Assembly (NCBI GenBank): GCA_005217565.1
Contig: SJCO01000015.1
Location: 169,763-233,762 of the forward strand
Reading direction: 5' to 3'
From: Puteibacter caeruleilacunae
GTDB taxonomy: Bacteria > Bacteroidota > Bacteroidia > Bacteroidales > Prolixibacteraceae
Length of the DNA stretch: 64,000 bases
The notes under the pieces were generated by a model. That model ran no database searches. It saw only the letters and a list, made by a program, of their open reading frames with translations, and had not been told where the DNA came from. Shown piece after piece: positions 53,443 to 62,604 of this stretch (position 1 is the first letter of the stretch; the number at the start of each line of letters is the position of its first letter). The position numbers and the translations under genes were made by a program.

Positions 53443-53493
53443 AATACCGAATATGCACTAACGATCAGCACACTGCCGCACACATTCGGTATT
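53443..53493 (-). terminator. Hairpin between the sorE-like gene and the transaldolase gene
   Basis: AATACCGAAT (53443-53452) and ATTCGGTATT (53484-53493) form a perfect 10-bp stem around a 31-nt loop. On the minus strand the stem is followed by a run of Ts (TATTTTTGC). It may end or reduce transcription before the transaldolase gene. Confidence 0.5.
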
Positions 53494-53521
53494 ATATTAA
53501 TTCAACCTTAATTCCTCAATC

Positions 53522-54796
53522 TTAGATAGCTGGAGCATTTGCCAACAAATATTCCTCTGCCTCGATAGACCATAAACCGTTATTACGCTTCGTGATCTCA
53601 TCCAGCTTCGCGAACAACTTGTTATCCTTACCCTTTTCCTCAAACTCAGTCAATGCTGTTAGCGGTAAATCAATGTGTGTATACATCAATTTCTTTCCTC
53701 CAGGAATATTTGGAAGATTAAGCGTAGTTTCGATCACAGCATTCAATCCTCCAATATGGGTAACCAGCCCTGCAGGATCCAATCCTTTGTTCATATACTC
53801 AATCGCTTCAACCAAATCAGAAGTATTACCTCCACTAGTACCAACAATATGCGTTGATTGATAGTGTACATTGTAGAAGTTCATCTTAGCCTGGAAGTCA
53901 GGTCTTGATGGTCCTGCAAAGAAATTCAAACAACCATCAATAGCCATAATAGCATCACCTTGCTCAATTACAGGAGCCACAGGAGCAAATACAAACACAT
54001 CGTTATATCCTTCTCCATCAGTAAGTGCCATCAATTCTTCAACAGGATTATCACATTTACCCGTATTGATATATACCAATTTAATACCATTCTTAGCAGC
54101 CTCCTCAGGAGGGAACAGGTCGATTGCACGATCCAATCTTTCCTGATCAATATCGGTAACCACCAACAACTTAGGCTGACGATCTTCACGATGAATTGCA
54201 TAGTTAATAGCAGCCAATCCTAGAGGACCAACACCTGCTAAAATAGCCATGTTACCACCCTGTACAATCTCCATATTATGTACATATGAACCTTGTTTTG
54301 TGTGGTAATTAGCATGCATAGCACCAATCACACATGAAAGAGGTTCGGCCAATGAACCAGGATAAAATCCAGGACCATCATATGGTAACAAACAATCTAA
54401 CTCCATCACCTCAGCCGGAATTACAATATACGTTGCATTTCCTCCGACATACTGATAAGAATAACCTGGAGCACTCAAAATACCAACAGGTCCATCCTCA
54501 TAATTCAGTGCAGGCTGGATAGAATACTTCTGTCCAGGCTTAAACTTATCCTGCCACTTCTTACCAACCTGAATAATCTCTCCTGAAAACTCATGACCAA
54601 TCATGGTTGGATTTTCAGCAGCATCATTAGGAATACGTTTATGATCCGTACCCTGAACAGCAGCCTTGTATGAACTCATACAGATACTGTCAGAGATCAC
54701 GCTTGCAAGGATTTCATCATCCTTAATTTCAGGCAACTCAAACTCCTCGAGTCTGAGATCATTTTTGCCATATAATCGAATCGCTTTTGTCTTCAT
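53522..54796 (-). CDS. Zinc-binding alcohol dehydrogenase (L-sorbose-1-phosphate reductase-like)
   Basis: A 424-residue zinc-type medium-chain dehydrogenase. It has the GHEFSGEIIQVG motif, a Cys in SDSICMSSYK at the position of the catalytic zinc ligand, and a nucleotide-binding LAGVGPLGLAAINYA. The length and general layout resemble SorE, which reduces L-sorbose 1-phosphate to D-glucitol 6-phosphate. The neighbours include an SDR of the sorbitol-6-phosphate dehydrogenase type, so hexitol phosphate metabolism is likely. No PTS, kinase or transporter gene is seen nearby. Confidence 0.72.
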   Translation of the reverse strand: MKTKAIRLYGKNDLRLEEFELPEIKDDEILASVISDSICMSSYKAAVQGTDHKRIPNDAAENPTMIGHEFSGEIIQVGKKWQDKFKPGQKYSIQPALNYEDGPVGILSAPGYSYQYVGGNATYIVIPAEVMELDCLLPYDGPGFYPGSLAEPLSCVIGAMHANYHTKQGSYVHNMEIVQGGNMAILAGVGPLGLAAINYAIHREDRQPKLLVVTDIDQERLDRAIDLFPPEEAAKNGIKLVYINTGKCDNPVEELMALTDGEGYNDVFVFAPVAPVIEQGDAIMAIDGCLNFFAGPSRPDFQAKMNFYNVHYQSTHIVGTSGGNTSDLVEAIEYMNKGLDPAGLVTHIGGLNAVIETTLNLPNIPGGKKLMYTHIDLPLTALTEFEEKGKDNKLFAKLDEITKRNNGLWSIEAEEYLLANAPAI

Positions 54797-54851
54797 GATC
54801 TTTCCAATTCTCTATTCCCCCAAGGGGATCCAATTTCTATATCTTATCAGC

Positions 54852-55958
54852 CTATTTTAACATTTCCTGTCCGCCTGTTACAGGAATTGCCTGGCCTGTT
54901 TCATATTCTTGTTCTACAACGTAATAGATAGCACGCATCACATCCAAAGGAGTACACCCCCTACCTGCAGGAACCTGTGATTCATAATACTTCTTCACAT
55001 CCTCAATAGTCTTCGCCCCTGGTACCTTACCAGCTTTCAGGTACTGTACAAATAATCCATTTTCAGGATCTGCCCATAGCGGACCATCAAAGAAGTTTCC
55101 AGGACAAATCGAGTTAACTTTGATATTGAAAGGCATCAACTCCAGTGCAAACGACTGAGTTAAACCAATACCTCCGAACTTACCTCCTGCATAAGTAAAG
55201 TTCTTATTACTCCCCTTCAATCCCGACTTCGAATTAATCTGAATGATATCAGTAAAGTGAGATGAACGGAACTTATTCTGCACCTTCATCACTGCTGAAG
55301 CATACTTCGAGCACAAGAAATACCCTTCATAGTTCACCTTAGTCATCAACTCAAAAGTCTCTGGAGTCATTTCATCAAGACCACCCGCTCTTAGGATACC
55401 TGCATTACTTATAAACAGATCTAATCCTCCAAACAACTTAACAGTTTGCTCAATCAGGTTCTGAACCGATTCTGGACTTCCAACATTTGCCTCAACAAAG
55501 AATACCTTGTTAGCACCTTTAATGCGACCAGTTACCTCTTCAACCTTTTCATTACCTTTCTCTACATTAAGATCTGCAATAACCACATGCGCACCCTCTT
55601 CGGCAAGGTAATCAACAATACCACCACCAAATCCTTGTGCTCCACCTGTTACAACAGCAACCTTACCAGCCAAACGACCTTCAGTTACCTCCTCGCCAAC
55701 AGCAAAGCATCCTTCACCTTCAATATCAACGAGCTCTGGAGCTCCACCATTTTCATTCACATAAGCAGCAAAACGCTGTTCCAACTCCTCTAAAGTAACA
55801 TCCTTACCCAAGGTCAATTTACTAGAACAATCTTTCACCTCCTTATTAAGCACAAGTGTACCTACCTTTTCTCCTGACATTAACATTCTCAGCGCTGGTA
55901 GAATTTCTATATAGTTCATCTGCATTAGATTTTTCGATTTCTGAATTATTAGATTCAT
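54852..55958 (-). CDS. Short-chain dehydrogenase (sorbitol-6-phosphate dehydrogenase-like) with N-terminal extension
   Basis: A 368-residue SDR. Residues about 105-368 form the dehydrogenase: VAVVTGGAQGFGGGIVDYLAEEG is the NAD(P)-binding loop, ISNAGILRAGG the NAG motif, and INSKSGLKGSNKNFTYAGGKFG holds Ser and YxxxK. The first 100 residues contain an additional small domain (EILPALRMLMSGEKVGTLVLNKEV...) not present in SrlD. It overlaps nothing but starts 3 bp after the PHP gene. Starts at 55958, 55925 and 55919 are all plausible. The enzyme should oxidise a sugar alcohol phosphate, likely glucitol 6-phosphate. Confidence 0.75.
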   Translation of the reverse strand: MNLIIQKSKNLMQMNYIEILPALRMLMSGEKVGTLVLNKEVKDCSSKLTLGKDVTLEELEQRFAAYVNENGGAPELVDIEGEGCFAVGEEVTEGRLAGKVAVVTGGAQGFGGGIVDYLAEEGAHVVIADLNVEKGNEKVEEVTGRIKGANKVFFVEANVGSPESVQNLIEQTVKLFGGLDLFISNAGILRAGGLDEMTPETFELMTKVNYEGYFLCSKYASAVMKVQNKFRSSHFTDIIQINSKSGLKGSNKNFTYAGGKFGGIGLTQSFALELMPFNIKVNSICPGNFFDGPLWADPENGLFVQYLKAGKVPGAKTIEDVKKYYESQVPAGRGCTPLDVMRAIYYVVEQEYETGQAIPVTGGQEMLK

Positions 55959-55961
55959 TGA

Positions 55962-57188
55962 TTAACTCTGAAAGAAATAAGCAATCACTGCGTTACCCAA
56001 GGCAACGAATGTTTCCCTTTCTTCCATCTTTGCACAGCCCTGTGCATCAACAAATCCCTCTTGTCCCTTAGCAATTAAATACTGATGAGCAGCAACCACA
56101 CAAGCACCTTCATAACCTGTTTTCTCCAACTCATCGGTCAACTTCTCGCCCCTGCAATCCAAGGTAAGAGGAGTCATCTCAGGAGTATTATGCTCGGTTC
56201 CCATCAATACAACAAAACCAGCATCATGGAACGATTGCACGAACTCATTAAATATTTTCAGACTATTTCTTGAAGGAATCAACTCCACACATCCAATCCC
56301 CTTTTCTTTTAAGGATTTCTGCATTGCCTCCCAATCACCTTCAAAGTCGGTAAAGTTACCATTTGCATCATCAAGCAGTACAGGATAGCACGGGATACCA
56401 CCTGCAGAAATAATAATTTCTTTAACAGCCTCAAGACTATAGAACGCTTCATCACTTTCAGGAACAAATGCTGCTCCACCTGTTTTAAGCAAACATCCCC
56501 TGATTTCATTTTCAACAGCTGAGATTTTATTCACATCAGCCTTCAACTCTTTACCACCAAATATTTTTTGAAAAGCCCCCTTTCGTTCTTCATCAGAACC
56601 AAACTTTTCAAACACTGCCAAGCGAATTGCTTTGGCGATATGCCTTTCTCTTACCAATTCCTCGGCAAGATCATTTTTAATCGACTCAAAACTGATTTCC
56701 AATGCTACGCCAACCTCATTCAAATGAGCGTCAAGCTTCTCCACCATTTGCTGAGTCTGCAGATTACTTTCCACCTTTAACTTCGCCAGCTTCTCAGCAA
56801 TCTCTTCATTCAATTGTACAGGATATGTTAAACCCTTTCCACTAAAATAGGTACGGCCCGGATTACTTGGATCATTTACACGAACACCATTAGCCTGCAA
56901 ATCCTTTTGCAACGCCATAAATTCGATGTTAAACAATGGAAAAACTTTATTCTTAACAGCCTGATCATGAAAACTCTCATAACCATCTGTCACATAAAAG
57001 TCGTTAATTCCAAGCACCTTTACACCCTCCTCCTGCGCCAATTCAAACGCCTCAAAGATTGATTCAAATGCACTAAATGAAAATGGAGTATGAATATGCC
57101 CGTTTACTTTAGGCTGCTTCTCCGCTCCATTTTGCTCATACCATTTTTGCAAATCTGCAATAGCAGGAAATTCAGTTAAAAAATTCAT
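55962..57188 (-). CDS. PHP-domain metal-dependent phosphoesterase-like protein
   Basis: A 408-residue protein beginning with a PHP-type HxH motif (VNGHIHTPFSFSAFESI) and having NDFYVTDGY, LFNIEFM and a late MGTEHNTPEMTPL, all at positions that could bind two or three metals. PHP proteins hydrolyse phosphate esters, including histidinol phosphate and sugar phosphates. A middle helical region of about 130 residues is atypical. Its position in a hexitol-phosphate/2-oxoacid dehydrogenase cluster suggests a phosphatase or lyase step on the pathway's intermediate, which is inference. Confidence 0.68.
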   Translation of the reverse strand: MNFLTEFPAIADLQKWYEQNGAEKQPKVNGHIHTPFSFSAFESIFEAFELAQEEGVKVLGINDFYVTDGYESFHDQAVKNKVFPLFNIEFMALQKDLQANGVRVNDPSNPGRTYFSGKGLTYPVQLNEEIAEKLAKLKVESNLQTQQMVEKLDAHLNEVGVALEISFESIKNDLAEELVRERHIAKAIRLAVFEKFGSDEERKGAFQKIFGGKELKADVNKISAVENEIRGCLLKTGGAAFVPESDEAFYSLEAVKEIIISAGGIPCYPVLLDDANGNFTDFEGDWEAMQKSLKEKGIGCVELIPSRNSLKIFNEFVQSFHDAGFVVLMGTEHNTPEMTPLTLDCRGEKLTDELEKTGYEGACVVAAHQYLIAKGQEGFVDAQGCAKMEERETFVALGNAVIAYFFQS

Positions 57189-57230
57189 TTGTCTTGTTTA
57201 TTATGGACTAAATCCTAAACTTATCTAAAA

Positions 57231-57263
57231 GATTGAGCTACACCTAAACAGCATAGCTCAATC
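57231..57263 (-). terminator. Hairpin between the E1 gene and the PHP gene
   Basis: GATTGAGCTA/TAGCTCAATC form a perfect 10-bp stem with a 13-nt loop in the 86-bp gap. On the minus strand four Ts follow (TTTTAGATAAG). It could be a weak intra-operon terminator that lowers expression of the four downstream genes. Confidence 0.5.
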
Positions 57264-57274
57264 ATTATTACTTT

Positions 57275-59743
57275 TTAAACGCCTAATTTGTTGCGCCTTA
57301 TCTGTTCATTCTTCGTGAAATTATTTTTCACCACATGCCCTTTTAAAGGAACGATCTTCTCATGAATAGCATCAATTATCCACTCTTTCTGAGGGAAGAA
57401 GTACTCTTCCAATTCAAATGCCGGAGTAATCCAGTTACGAGATCCAACAACCACAGGAGGGGCATCCAAATAATCAAATGCCATTTCTGTAATGTTTCTG
57501 GCAATATCATTCAAGTAAGAACCACGTGCTGATGCATCACTTGACAACACCAAACGACCAGTCTTCTTCACTGACTCAATCACCTCCTCATAATTGAATG
57601 GAACCAACGTACGAGCATCGATAACCTCAGCACTCATGCCATACTTCTCTTCCAACTCATCAGCAGCTTCCAATGCACGATACAATGTTGCTCCAATAGT
57701 CAATATTGTAACATCTTTACCTTCACGCTTAACATCAGGTTCACCCATTGGAATTTCATAATACCCTTCAGGAACACCCTCTTTATGGAATTGTTCTCCC
57801 ATATCGTACAAACGCTGACTTTCAAAGAAGATCACAGGGTCGGTTCCCTGTAATGCAGTATTCATCAATCCTTTTGCATCATATGGAGTACTTGGGAATA
57901 CCACTTTCAATCCAGGAATATGCGCGCAAAGTGATGTCCAGTCCTGCGAGTGCTGTGCCCCATACTTAGAACCAACAGACACACGAATAACCACAGGCAT
58001 CTTAATCACATTTCCACTCATCGCCTGCCATTTAGGCAACTGGTTAAATACTTCATCACCACAACGACCAAGGAAATCGCAATACATAATCTCAGGAATC
58101 ACGCGGCCTCCACACATTGCATAACCAATAGCTGTACCTATAATCGAAGCTTCTGATATAGGCGAGTTAAACAAGCGATGATAAGGAAGAGCCTCTGTCA
58201 ATCCGCGATAAACAGCAAAAGCACCACCCCAATCACGGTTCTCTTCACCATATGCAACCAACGTAGGATCTTTATAGAATCGATCAGCAATAGCCTCAAA
58301 GATTGCATCTCGGTATGCATACATCTTAATTTTAGAGAAAGGTTTACCATCACCATTAAACATGAAGCGCTCTTTCTTAGCCAGCTGTTTCACGCGAGGA
58401 TTCTCCTCGTAAGGATGATTCACCTCAGGTTCACGATCCTCCATCTTGTCGACCGACTCATTAGAGAACATCATATCGCCAAGCAACTCAGGATGTTTCT
58501 CAACATCCATATGAGGAGAAACCTTATCATCGATAGAAAGTGTCATGGTATACGCCATCAACTCAGCAGTAGCAGACTTAATCTGTTCCAATTCCTCAGC
58601 AGTAGCAATTCCTGTTTTCTCCAACTCTGCACCAAACCATGCAATTGAGTCATTTGCTTCCCATGCCTCAACCTCCTCTTTAGAACGATAAGAAGAAGCA
58701 TCAGAAGGAGAGTGACCACTATAGCGGTAAGTCAACACATCCAACAACACAGGACCTTTACCTTGCGCCAACAATTCACGCTTACGCTTATAAGCATCAA
58801 TCACTGCCAATGGATTATATCCATCAACGCGCTCTGCATGCATTTGATCATCATTCACACCAGCACCAATACGAGCAGCAACATTATATCCCATGGTTTC
58901 TCCACAAGTCTGACCTCCCATACCATACTGATTATTCATGATATTGAACACAACCGGAAGTCCGCCTTTCATTGCACCTTCCCAAAGTTGCTCAAACTGA
59001 TCCATCGCAGCGAAAGACAAGCCTTCCCAAACAGGACCACAAGCCATTGAAGCGTCACCGATATTAGCAACAACAATACCATCTTTTTTATTCACCTTCT
59101 TATAGAGCGCTGCACCAACAGCGATATCTCCCGAACCACCAACAATAGCATTGTTAGGATACACACCAAAAGGAGTAAAGAATGCATGCATTGAACCACC
59201 AAGACCTTTATTAAAACCAGTCTCACGGGCAAAAATCTCGGCAAGCGTTCCATAAAGCAGGAATTTAATCGCCAATTCTCTCACTGATCCTTTATGATCC
59301 TTCTTCACTGGTGCAGCAGTTGCACCATCAAAGTGAGTATCCATAATCTCAGTCAGCTGCTCATCGCTCAACTTCTTAATAGCAGATAATCCTTTCGCAA
59401 GAATCTCGCCATGACTACGATGCGAGCCAAATATATAATCATCAACATCAAGGGTATAAGCCATACCAACAGCCGCAGCTTCCTGTCCGATAGACAAGTG
59501 AGCAGGCCCCGGGTGATTATAAGCTATTCCCTGATATTCTCCTGTTGTTTTAATTAAATTCAACATGGTCTCAAACTCACGAATAACCACCATGTCATGA
59601 TAAATCCCCATCAACTCCTCTTTGGAATAATTATCCTTCTCATCGGCAACCGACTTCTGATATTGGTTAACCGGAATTGGTTTTAGGTCGATCTGACCAG
59701 CTTTTCTGACCTCCGTAGGGTCTATAAATTGTACTTTAGGCAT
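57275..59743 (-). CDS. 2-oxoacid dehydrogenase E1, fused alpha and beta chains
   Basis: An 822-residue thiamine-diphosphate enzyme. The N-terminal half (about 40-430) is the alpha-type chain with GDASMACGPVWEGLSFAAM and IMNNQYGMGGQ, forming the GD...NN TPP motif. The C-terminal half (about 470-800) is the beta chain with LVAYGEENRDWGGAF, SPISEASIIGTAIGYAMCGG and VIDARTLVPFNYEEV. Fused E1 is common in Bacteroidota for pyruvate/acetoin/branched-chain-type complexes, and sequence alone does not settle the substrate. It lies 18 bp after the E3 gene. Confidence 0.88.
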   Translation of the reverse strand: MPKVQFIDPTEVRKAGQIDLKPIPVNQYQKSVADEKDNYSKEELMGIYHDMVVIREFETMLNLIKTTGEYQGIAYNHPGPAHLSIGQEAAAVGMAYTLDVDDYIFGSHRSHGEILAKGLSAIKKLSDEQLTEIMDTHFDGATAAPVKKDHKGSVRELAIKFLLYGTLAEIFARETGFNKGLGGSMHAFFTPFGVYPNNAIVGGSGDIAVGAALYKKVNKKDGIVVANIGDASMACGPVWEGLSFAAMDQFEQLWEGAMKGGLPVVFNIMNNQYGMGGQTCGETMGYNVAARIGAGVNDDQMHAERVDGYNPLAVIDAYKRKRELLAQGKGPVLLDVLTYRYSGHSPSDASSYRSKEEVEAWEANDSIAWFGAELEKTGIATAEELEQIKSATAELMAYTMTLSIDDKVSPHMDVEKHPELLGDMMFSNESVDKMEDREPEVNHPYEENPRVKQLAKKERFMFNGDGKPFSKIKMYAYRDAIFEAIADRFYKDPTLVAYGEENRDWGGAFAVYRGLTEALPYHRLFNSPISEASIIGTAIGYAMCGGRVIPEIMYCDFLGRCGDEVFNQLPKWQAMSGNVIKMPVVIRVSVGSKYGAQHSQDWTSLCAHIPGLKVVFPSTPYDAKGLMNTALQGTDPVIFFESQRLYDMGEQFHKEGVPEGYYEIPMGEPDVKREGKDVTILTIGATLYRALEAADELEEKYGMSAEVIDARTLVPFNYEEVIESVKKTGRLVLSSDASARGSYLNDIARNITEMAFDYLDAPPVVVGSRNWITPAFELEEYFFPQKEWIIDAIHEKIVPLKGHVVKNNFTKNEQIRRNKLGV

Positions 59744-59761
59744 TATATTAGTTCTTTGGTT

Positions 59762-61123
59762 TTAAAAAGTAAAAATGGTTTCCTTAATAATTTCACTCAC
59801 TGTTGGGTGAGGGAAAATCACCTCTTCAACATCCTGAATTCTTAGCTGAGCCTCAATCATTGAGCAAGCCCCATAAATCATTTCAGAACAAGCACCTCCG
59901 ACCATATGAACTCCGAGGATTTCGCCATATTTCTCTCCGGCGATCACCTTACAGAATCCATTCTTTCCTTCTGTTTCAGCAACAAAACGACCAGCATATT
60001 GCATAGGCAATGTGCGTACATTCACTTTGATACCTTTATCTTTTGCCTGTTGTTCGGTCAAACCAACACCAGCAATCTCAGGATGAGTGTAAACTACACC
60101 AGGCACCGCATCATAACGCATCACATCCTTTCGTCCAAGGATGTTATTTACTGCAACTTCGCCTTCGCGACTGGCAGTATGAGCCAATAATGAAAAACCA
60201 GTTACATCACCACATGCATACACATTAGGAACATTGGTTCTGCAATTCTCATCAATCTTAATTCCTTTAGGGGTAAACTCCACACCAATATTCTCAAGAC
60301 CGATACCATCAACATTTACTTTACGGCCAACACAGACCAACACCTCATCGCCCGTTACTGATTGTCTTTCACCATCCTTTTCAAAGATTACCTCTTTCCC
60401 CTTCAGCTCAACAACCTTTGCATTCAAGTGGAAGTCAATACCTCGCTTGGTAAATTCTCCGCGTACCATCTTGCAAATCTCTTCATCAACACCTGTTAAT
60501 ATCTCTGGCAACATCTCAATAACAGTCACTTTAGTACCAACAGCATTAAAGAAATCGGCAAACTCAGAACCTATAACTCCTCCACCAATAATCACCAATT
60601 CTTTAGGTTGCTCTTTAAGCTTTAGGATTTCCCTGTTAGTCAGCACAACCTCTTTATCCAAACCTGGAATAGGAGGAACAGCAGCTTCAGAACCAGTACA
60701 CACCAATAAATTAGTTGCCTGAAATTCCCTACCATCAGCTTCGATAGTAATCACGTCACCTCTACGCTCCTTGATTGTAGCGTGAGCCATTACCACCTCA
60801 GCCTTGGCATGCTTCATCTTCATTCCAACCCCGGCAACCAGTTTCCTGACCACCTTATCTTTTCTTTTCATGATTTTTGGGAAATCAACCTCAACACTTC
60901 CTACGTTGATTCCAAACTTCGCAGCTTCATGAGCCGACTCCAAAATCTTCGCTGAGTTCAATAACGTTTTTGTAGGAATACATCCCTCATTCAAGCAAAC
61001 ACCACCAAGTGCACGTTTATCAAACACTACTACACTTAAACCCTTTGCTCCGGCACGTTCAGCAGCTACATAACCAGCAGGACCTCCTCCCAGAATAGCT
61101 ATATCATATGTTGTTGTTGTCAT
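59762..61123 (-). CDS. lpdA: Dihydrolipoamide dehydrogenase (E3)
   Basis: A 453-residue flavoprotein disulfide reductase. It has the FAD-binding AILGGGPAGYVAAERAGAKGL, the redox disulfide GGVCLNEGCIPTKTLL (C4 spacing), the NAD-binding VIIGGGVIGSEFADF, the second FAD loop VYACGDVTG, and the C-terminal HPTVSEII catalytic His-Glu pair. It reoxidises lipoamide on the E2 of the same operon. It starts 11 bp after the E2 gene. Confidence 0.94.
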   Translation of the reverse strand: MTTTTYDIAILGGGPAGYVAAERAGAKGLSVVVFDKRALGGVCLNEGCIPTKTLLNSAKILESAHEAAKFGINVGSVEVDFPKIMKRKDKVVRKLVAGVGMKMKHAKAEVVMAHATIKERRGDVITIEADGREFQATNLLVCTGSEAAVPPIPGLDKEVVLTNREILKLKEQPKELVIIGGGVIGSEFADFFNAVGTKVTVIEMLPEILTGVDEEICKMVRGEFTKRGIDFHLNAKVVELKGKEVIFEKDGERQSVTGDEVLVCVGRKVNVDGIGLENIGVEFTPKGIKIDENCRTNVPNVYACGDVTGFSLLAHTASREGEVAVNNILGRKDVMRYDAVPGVVYTHPEIAGVGLTEQQAKDKGIKVNVRTLPMQYAGRFVAETEGKNGFCKVIAGEKYGEILGVHMVGGACSEMIYGACSMIEAQLRIQDVEEVIFPHPTVSEIIKETIFTF

Positions 61124-61134
61124 ACTTATACCAG

Positions 61135-62460
61135 TTAAAAGCTTAAGTTTTCAATCTGTTTACGAATCTCAGCAAGGAACAAAGTAGCCTCTCCACCATC
61201 CAATGATCGATGATCATAGGTTAGCGATAATCCCATGAATGGCGCGAAACCATATACACCTCCGCCTAAGTCTGTTGGTCGAGGTACAATAGTACATACA
61301 CCAAGAATAGCCGACTGTGGAAGATTGATCACCGGAGTAAACATCTCTACGCCATAGTTTCCTAAATTAGAAACAGTAAAAGATGCAGCCTCTGGATTCA
61401 ATAACTCAGGATTCACACTCCCCTTTCTACACTGTTCAGCCACCGTTTTCATCTGAGAAGCCAATCCTTCGATAGACAAATCATCTGCATTACGAACAGC
61501 TGGAACCATCAAGCCTCTATCGGTATCAACCGCCAGACCTAAATGCACCTTATTGAAATATTTTACACTATCTCCCAGGAAATGACTGTTTACCTGAGGG
61601 AAATTCTTCAACGCCTTGATCACAGCGAAGCAAACCAAATCGTTAATTGTAATGTTCTGTGATATTGTACCCTCTTCCAATTTCTTTTTGAAAGACTTGC
61701 GCAATGCCATAATATTTCTGGCATCGGCACCCATATGGTGGGTAAGCTGTGCCGAATTCTGTAATGAACTATGCATAGCCTTCGCAATCAACTTACGAAT
61801 ATTTGGCAACTTCTTAATTTCAAAATCATCGCCATATACCTGGTTGGTAGTCACCAAATCAGCGCTGGTTACTCTACCTCCCATTCCGGTACCTGTAGTC
61901 ACCGTTTGAAGATCCTCCTCTTTAGCAATCTCTTTTGCCAATGGAGTTACCCTTGGCAATACTTTAGCTGCAGCCTCAACATCACGCTCAATGATCCTCC
62001 CCTCTGGACCAGTTCCCGTGACTTTCTGATAGTCAACACCTAATTTTTCTGCAGTATTCTTAGCTCTTGGAGAGATTTTTAGACGCTCATCAGAGTTAGC
62101 TTCCCTTACAACAACCGTCTCCTCTTTAACCTCAGTCTCAACGACTATCTCCTCTTGAGCAGCAACATCGGCCTGTTGAACATCATCTCCACCACCAGGT
62201 TTGAATTCATCAATCGACTCTCCTGCTGCACCAATTACCGCAACATTTACCAAAACAGGCACTTCATCGCCCTCTTCAAAAAACACCTCAAGAAGAATTC
62301 CTTCTTCTTTTGCCTCCTCTTCAAACGAGGCTTTATCGGTTTCGTATGAAAAAAGGATATCCCCTACTTTTACTTCGTCCCCTTTCTTTTTATACCACTC
62401 ACCGATAATACAGGTCTCTACTGATTGCCCCTGTCGAGGCATAATCACAGGTACCGCCAT
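61135..62460 (-). CDS. Dihydrolipoamide acyltransferase (E2) with two peripheral subunit-binding domains
   Basis: A 441-residue E2. It has an N-terminal lipoyl domain with the lipoylated Lys in YETDKASFEEEAKEEG, and a flexible acidic linker. Two PSBD-like segments follow (KISPRAKNTAEKLGVDYQKV..., about 130-165, and VTPLAKEIAKEEDLQTV..., about 170-205). The C-terminal catalytic domain ends in YDHRSLDGGEATLFL. The doubled E1/E3-binding domain is less common than one. It is the first gene of the cluster and starts 261 bp from the divergent GntR gene. Confidence 0.9.
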   Translation of the reverse strand: MAVPVIMPRQGQSVETCIIGEWYKKKGDEVKVGDILFSYETDKASFEEEAKEEGILLEVFFEEGDEVPVLVNVAVIGAAGESIDEFKPGGGDDVQQADVAAQEEIVVETEVKEETVVVREANSDERLKISPRAKNTAEKLGVDYQKVTGTGPEGRIIERDVEAAAKVLPRVTPLAKEIAKEEDLQTVTTGTGMGGRVTSADLVTTNQVYGDDFEIKKLPNIRKLIAKAMHSSLQNSAQLTHHMGADARNIMALRKSFKKKLEEGTISQNITINDLVCFAVIKALKNFPQVNSHFLGDSVKYFNKVHLGLAVDTDRGLMVPAVRNADDLSIEGLASQMKTVAEQCRKGSVNPELLNPEAASFTVSNLGNYGVEMFTPVINLPQSAILGVCTIVPRPTDLGGGVYGFAPFMGLSLTYDHRSLDGGEATLFLAEIRKQIENLSF

Positions 62461-62495
62461 AGTTCTTAGTTTTATTTGTTAGAATATTTTATTCA

Positions 62496-62511
62496 ACTTG
62501 TATTTACATCT
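62496..62511. promoter_or_regulatory. Candidate GntR/HutC operator, imperfect copy
   Basis: ACTTGTATTTACATCT shares the first 13 bases (ACTTGTATTTACA) with the perfect palindrome at 62605 but loses symmetry at the right end. It lies 36 bp upstream of the E2 start. A HutC-type regulator could bind both sites. Confidence 0.6.
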
Positions 62512-62604
62512 ATTTTATCATTCTTCCACTTTTCATTCCACTTCTTGCATTTCTCGTGGCTTTCAAAGTTTCCATTCAGCCACGTTGTAAAATTATATTT
62601 TATC

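Noticed and set aside
53443..53493. Heptamer ATTCGGT/ACCGAAT in the hairpin as a third copy of element B.
   Set aside because: There is only one pair, no 11-bp repetition and no ACCTTT block, so it is read as a hairpin only.
58178..58648. 156-residue open frame on the plus strand inside the E1 gene.
   Set aside because: It is antisense to a clear E1 gene, with shadow-like composition and no recognisable motif.
60234..60722. 162-residue open frame on the plus strand inside the E3 gene.
   Set aside because: Antisense to lpdA; low-complexity Ser/Thr/Pro content typical of a shadow frame.
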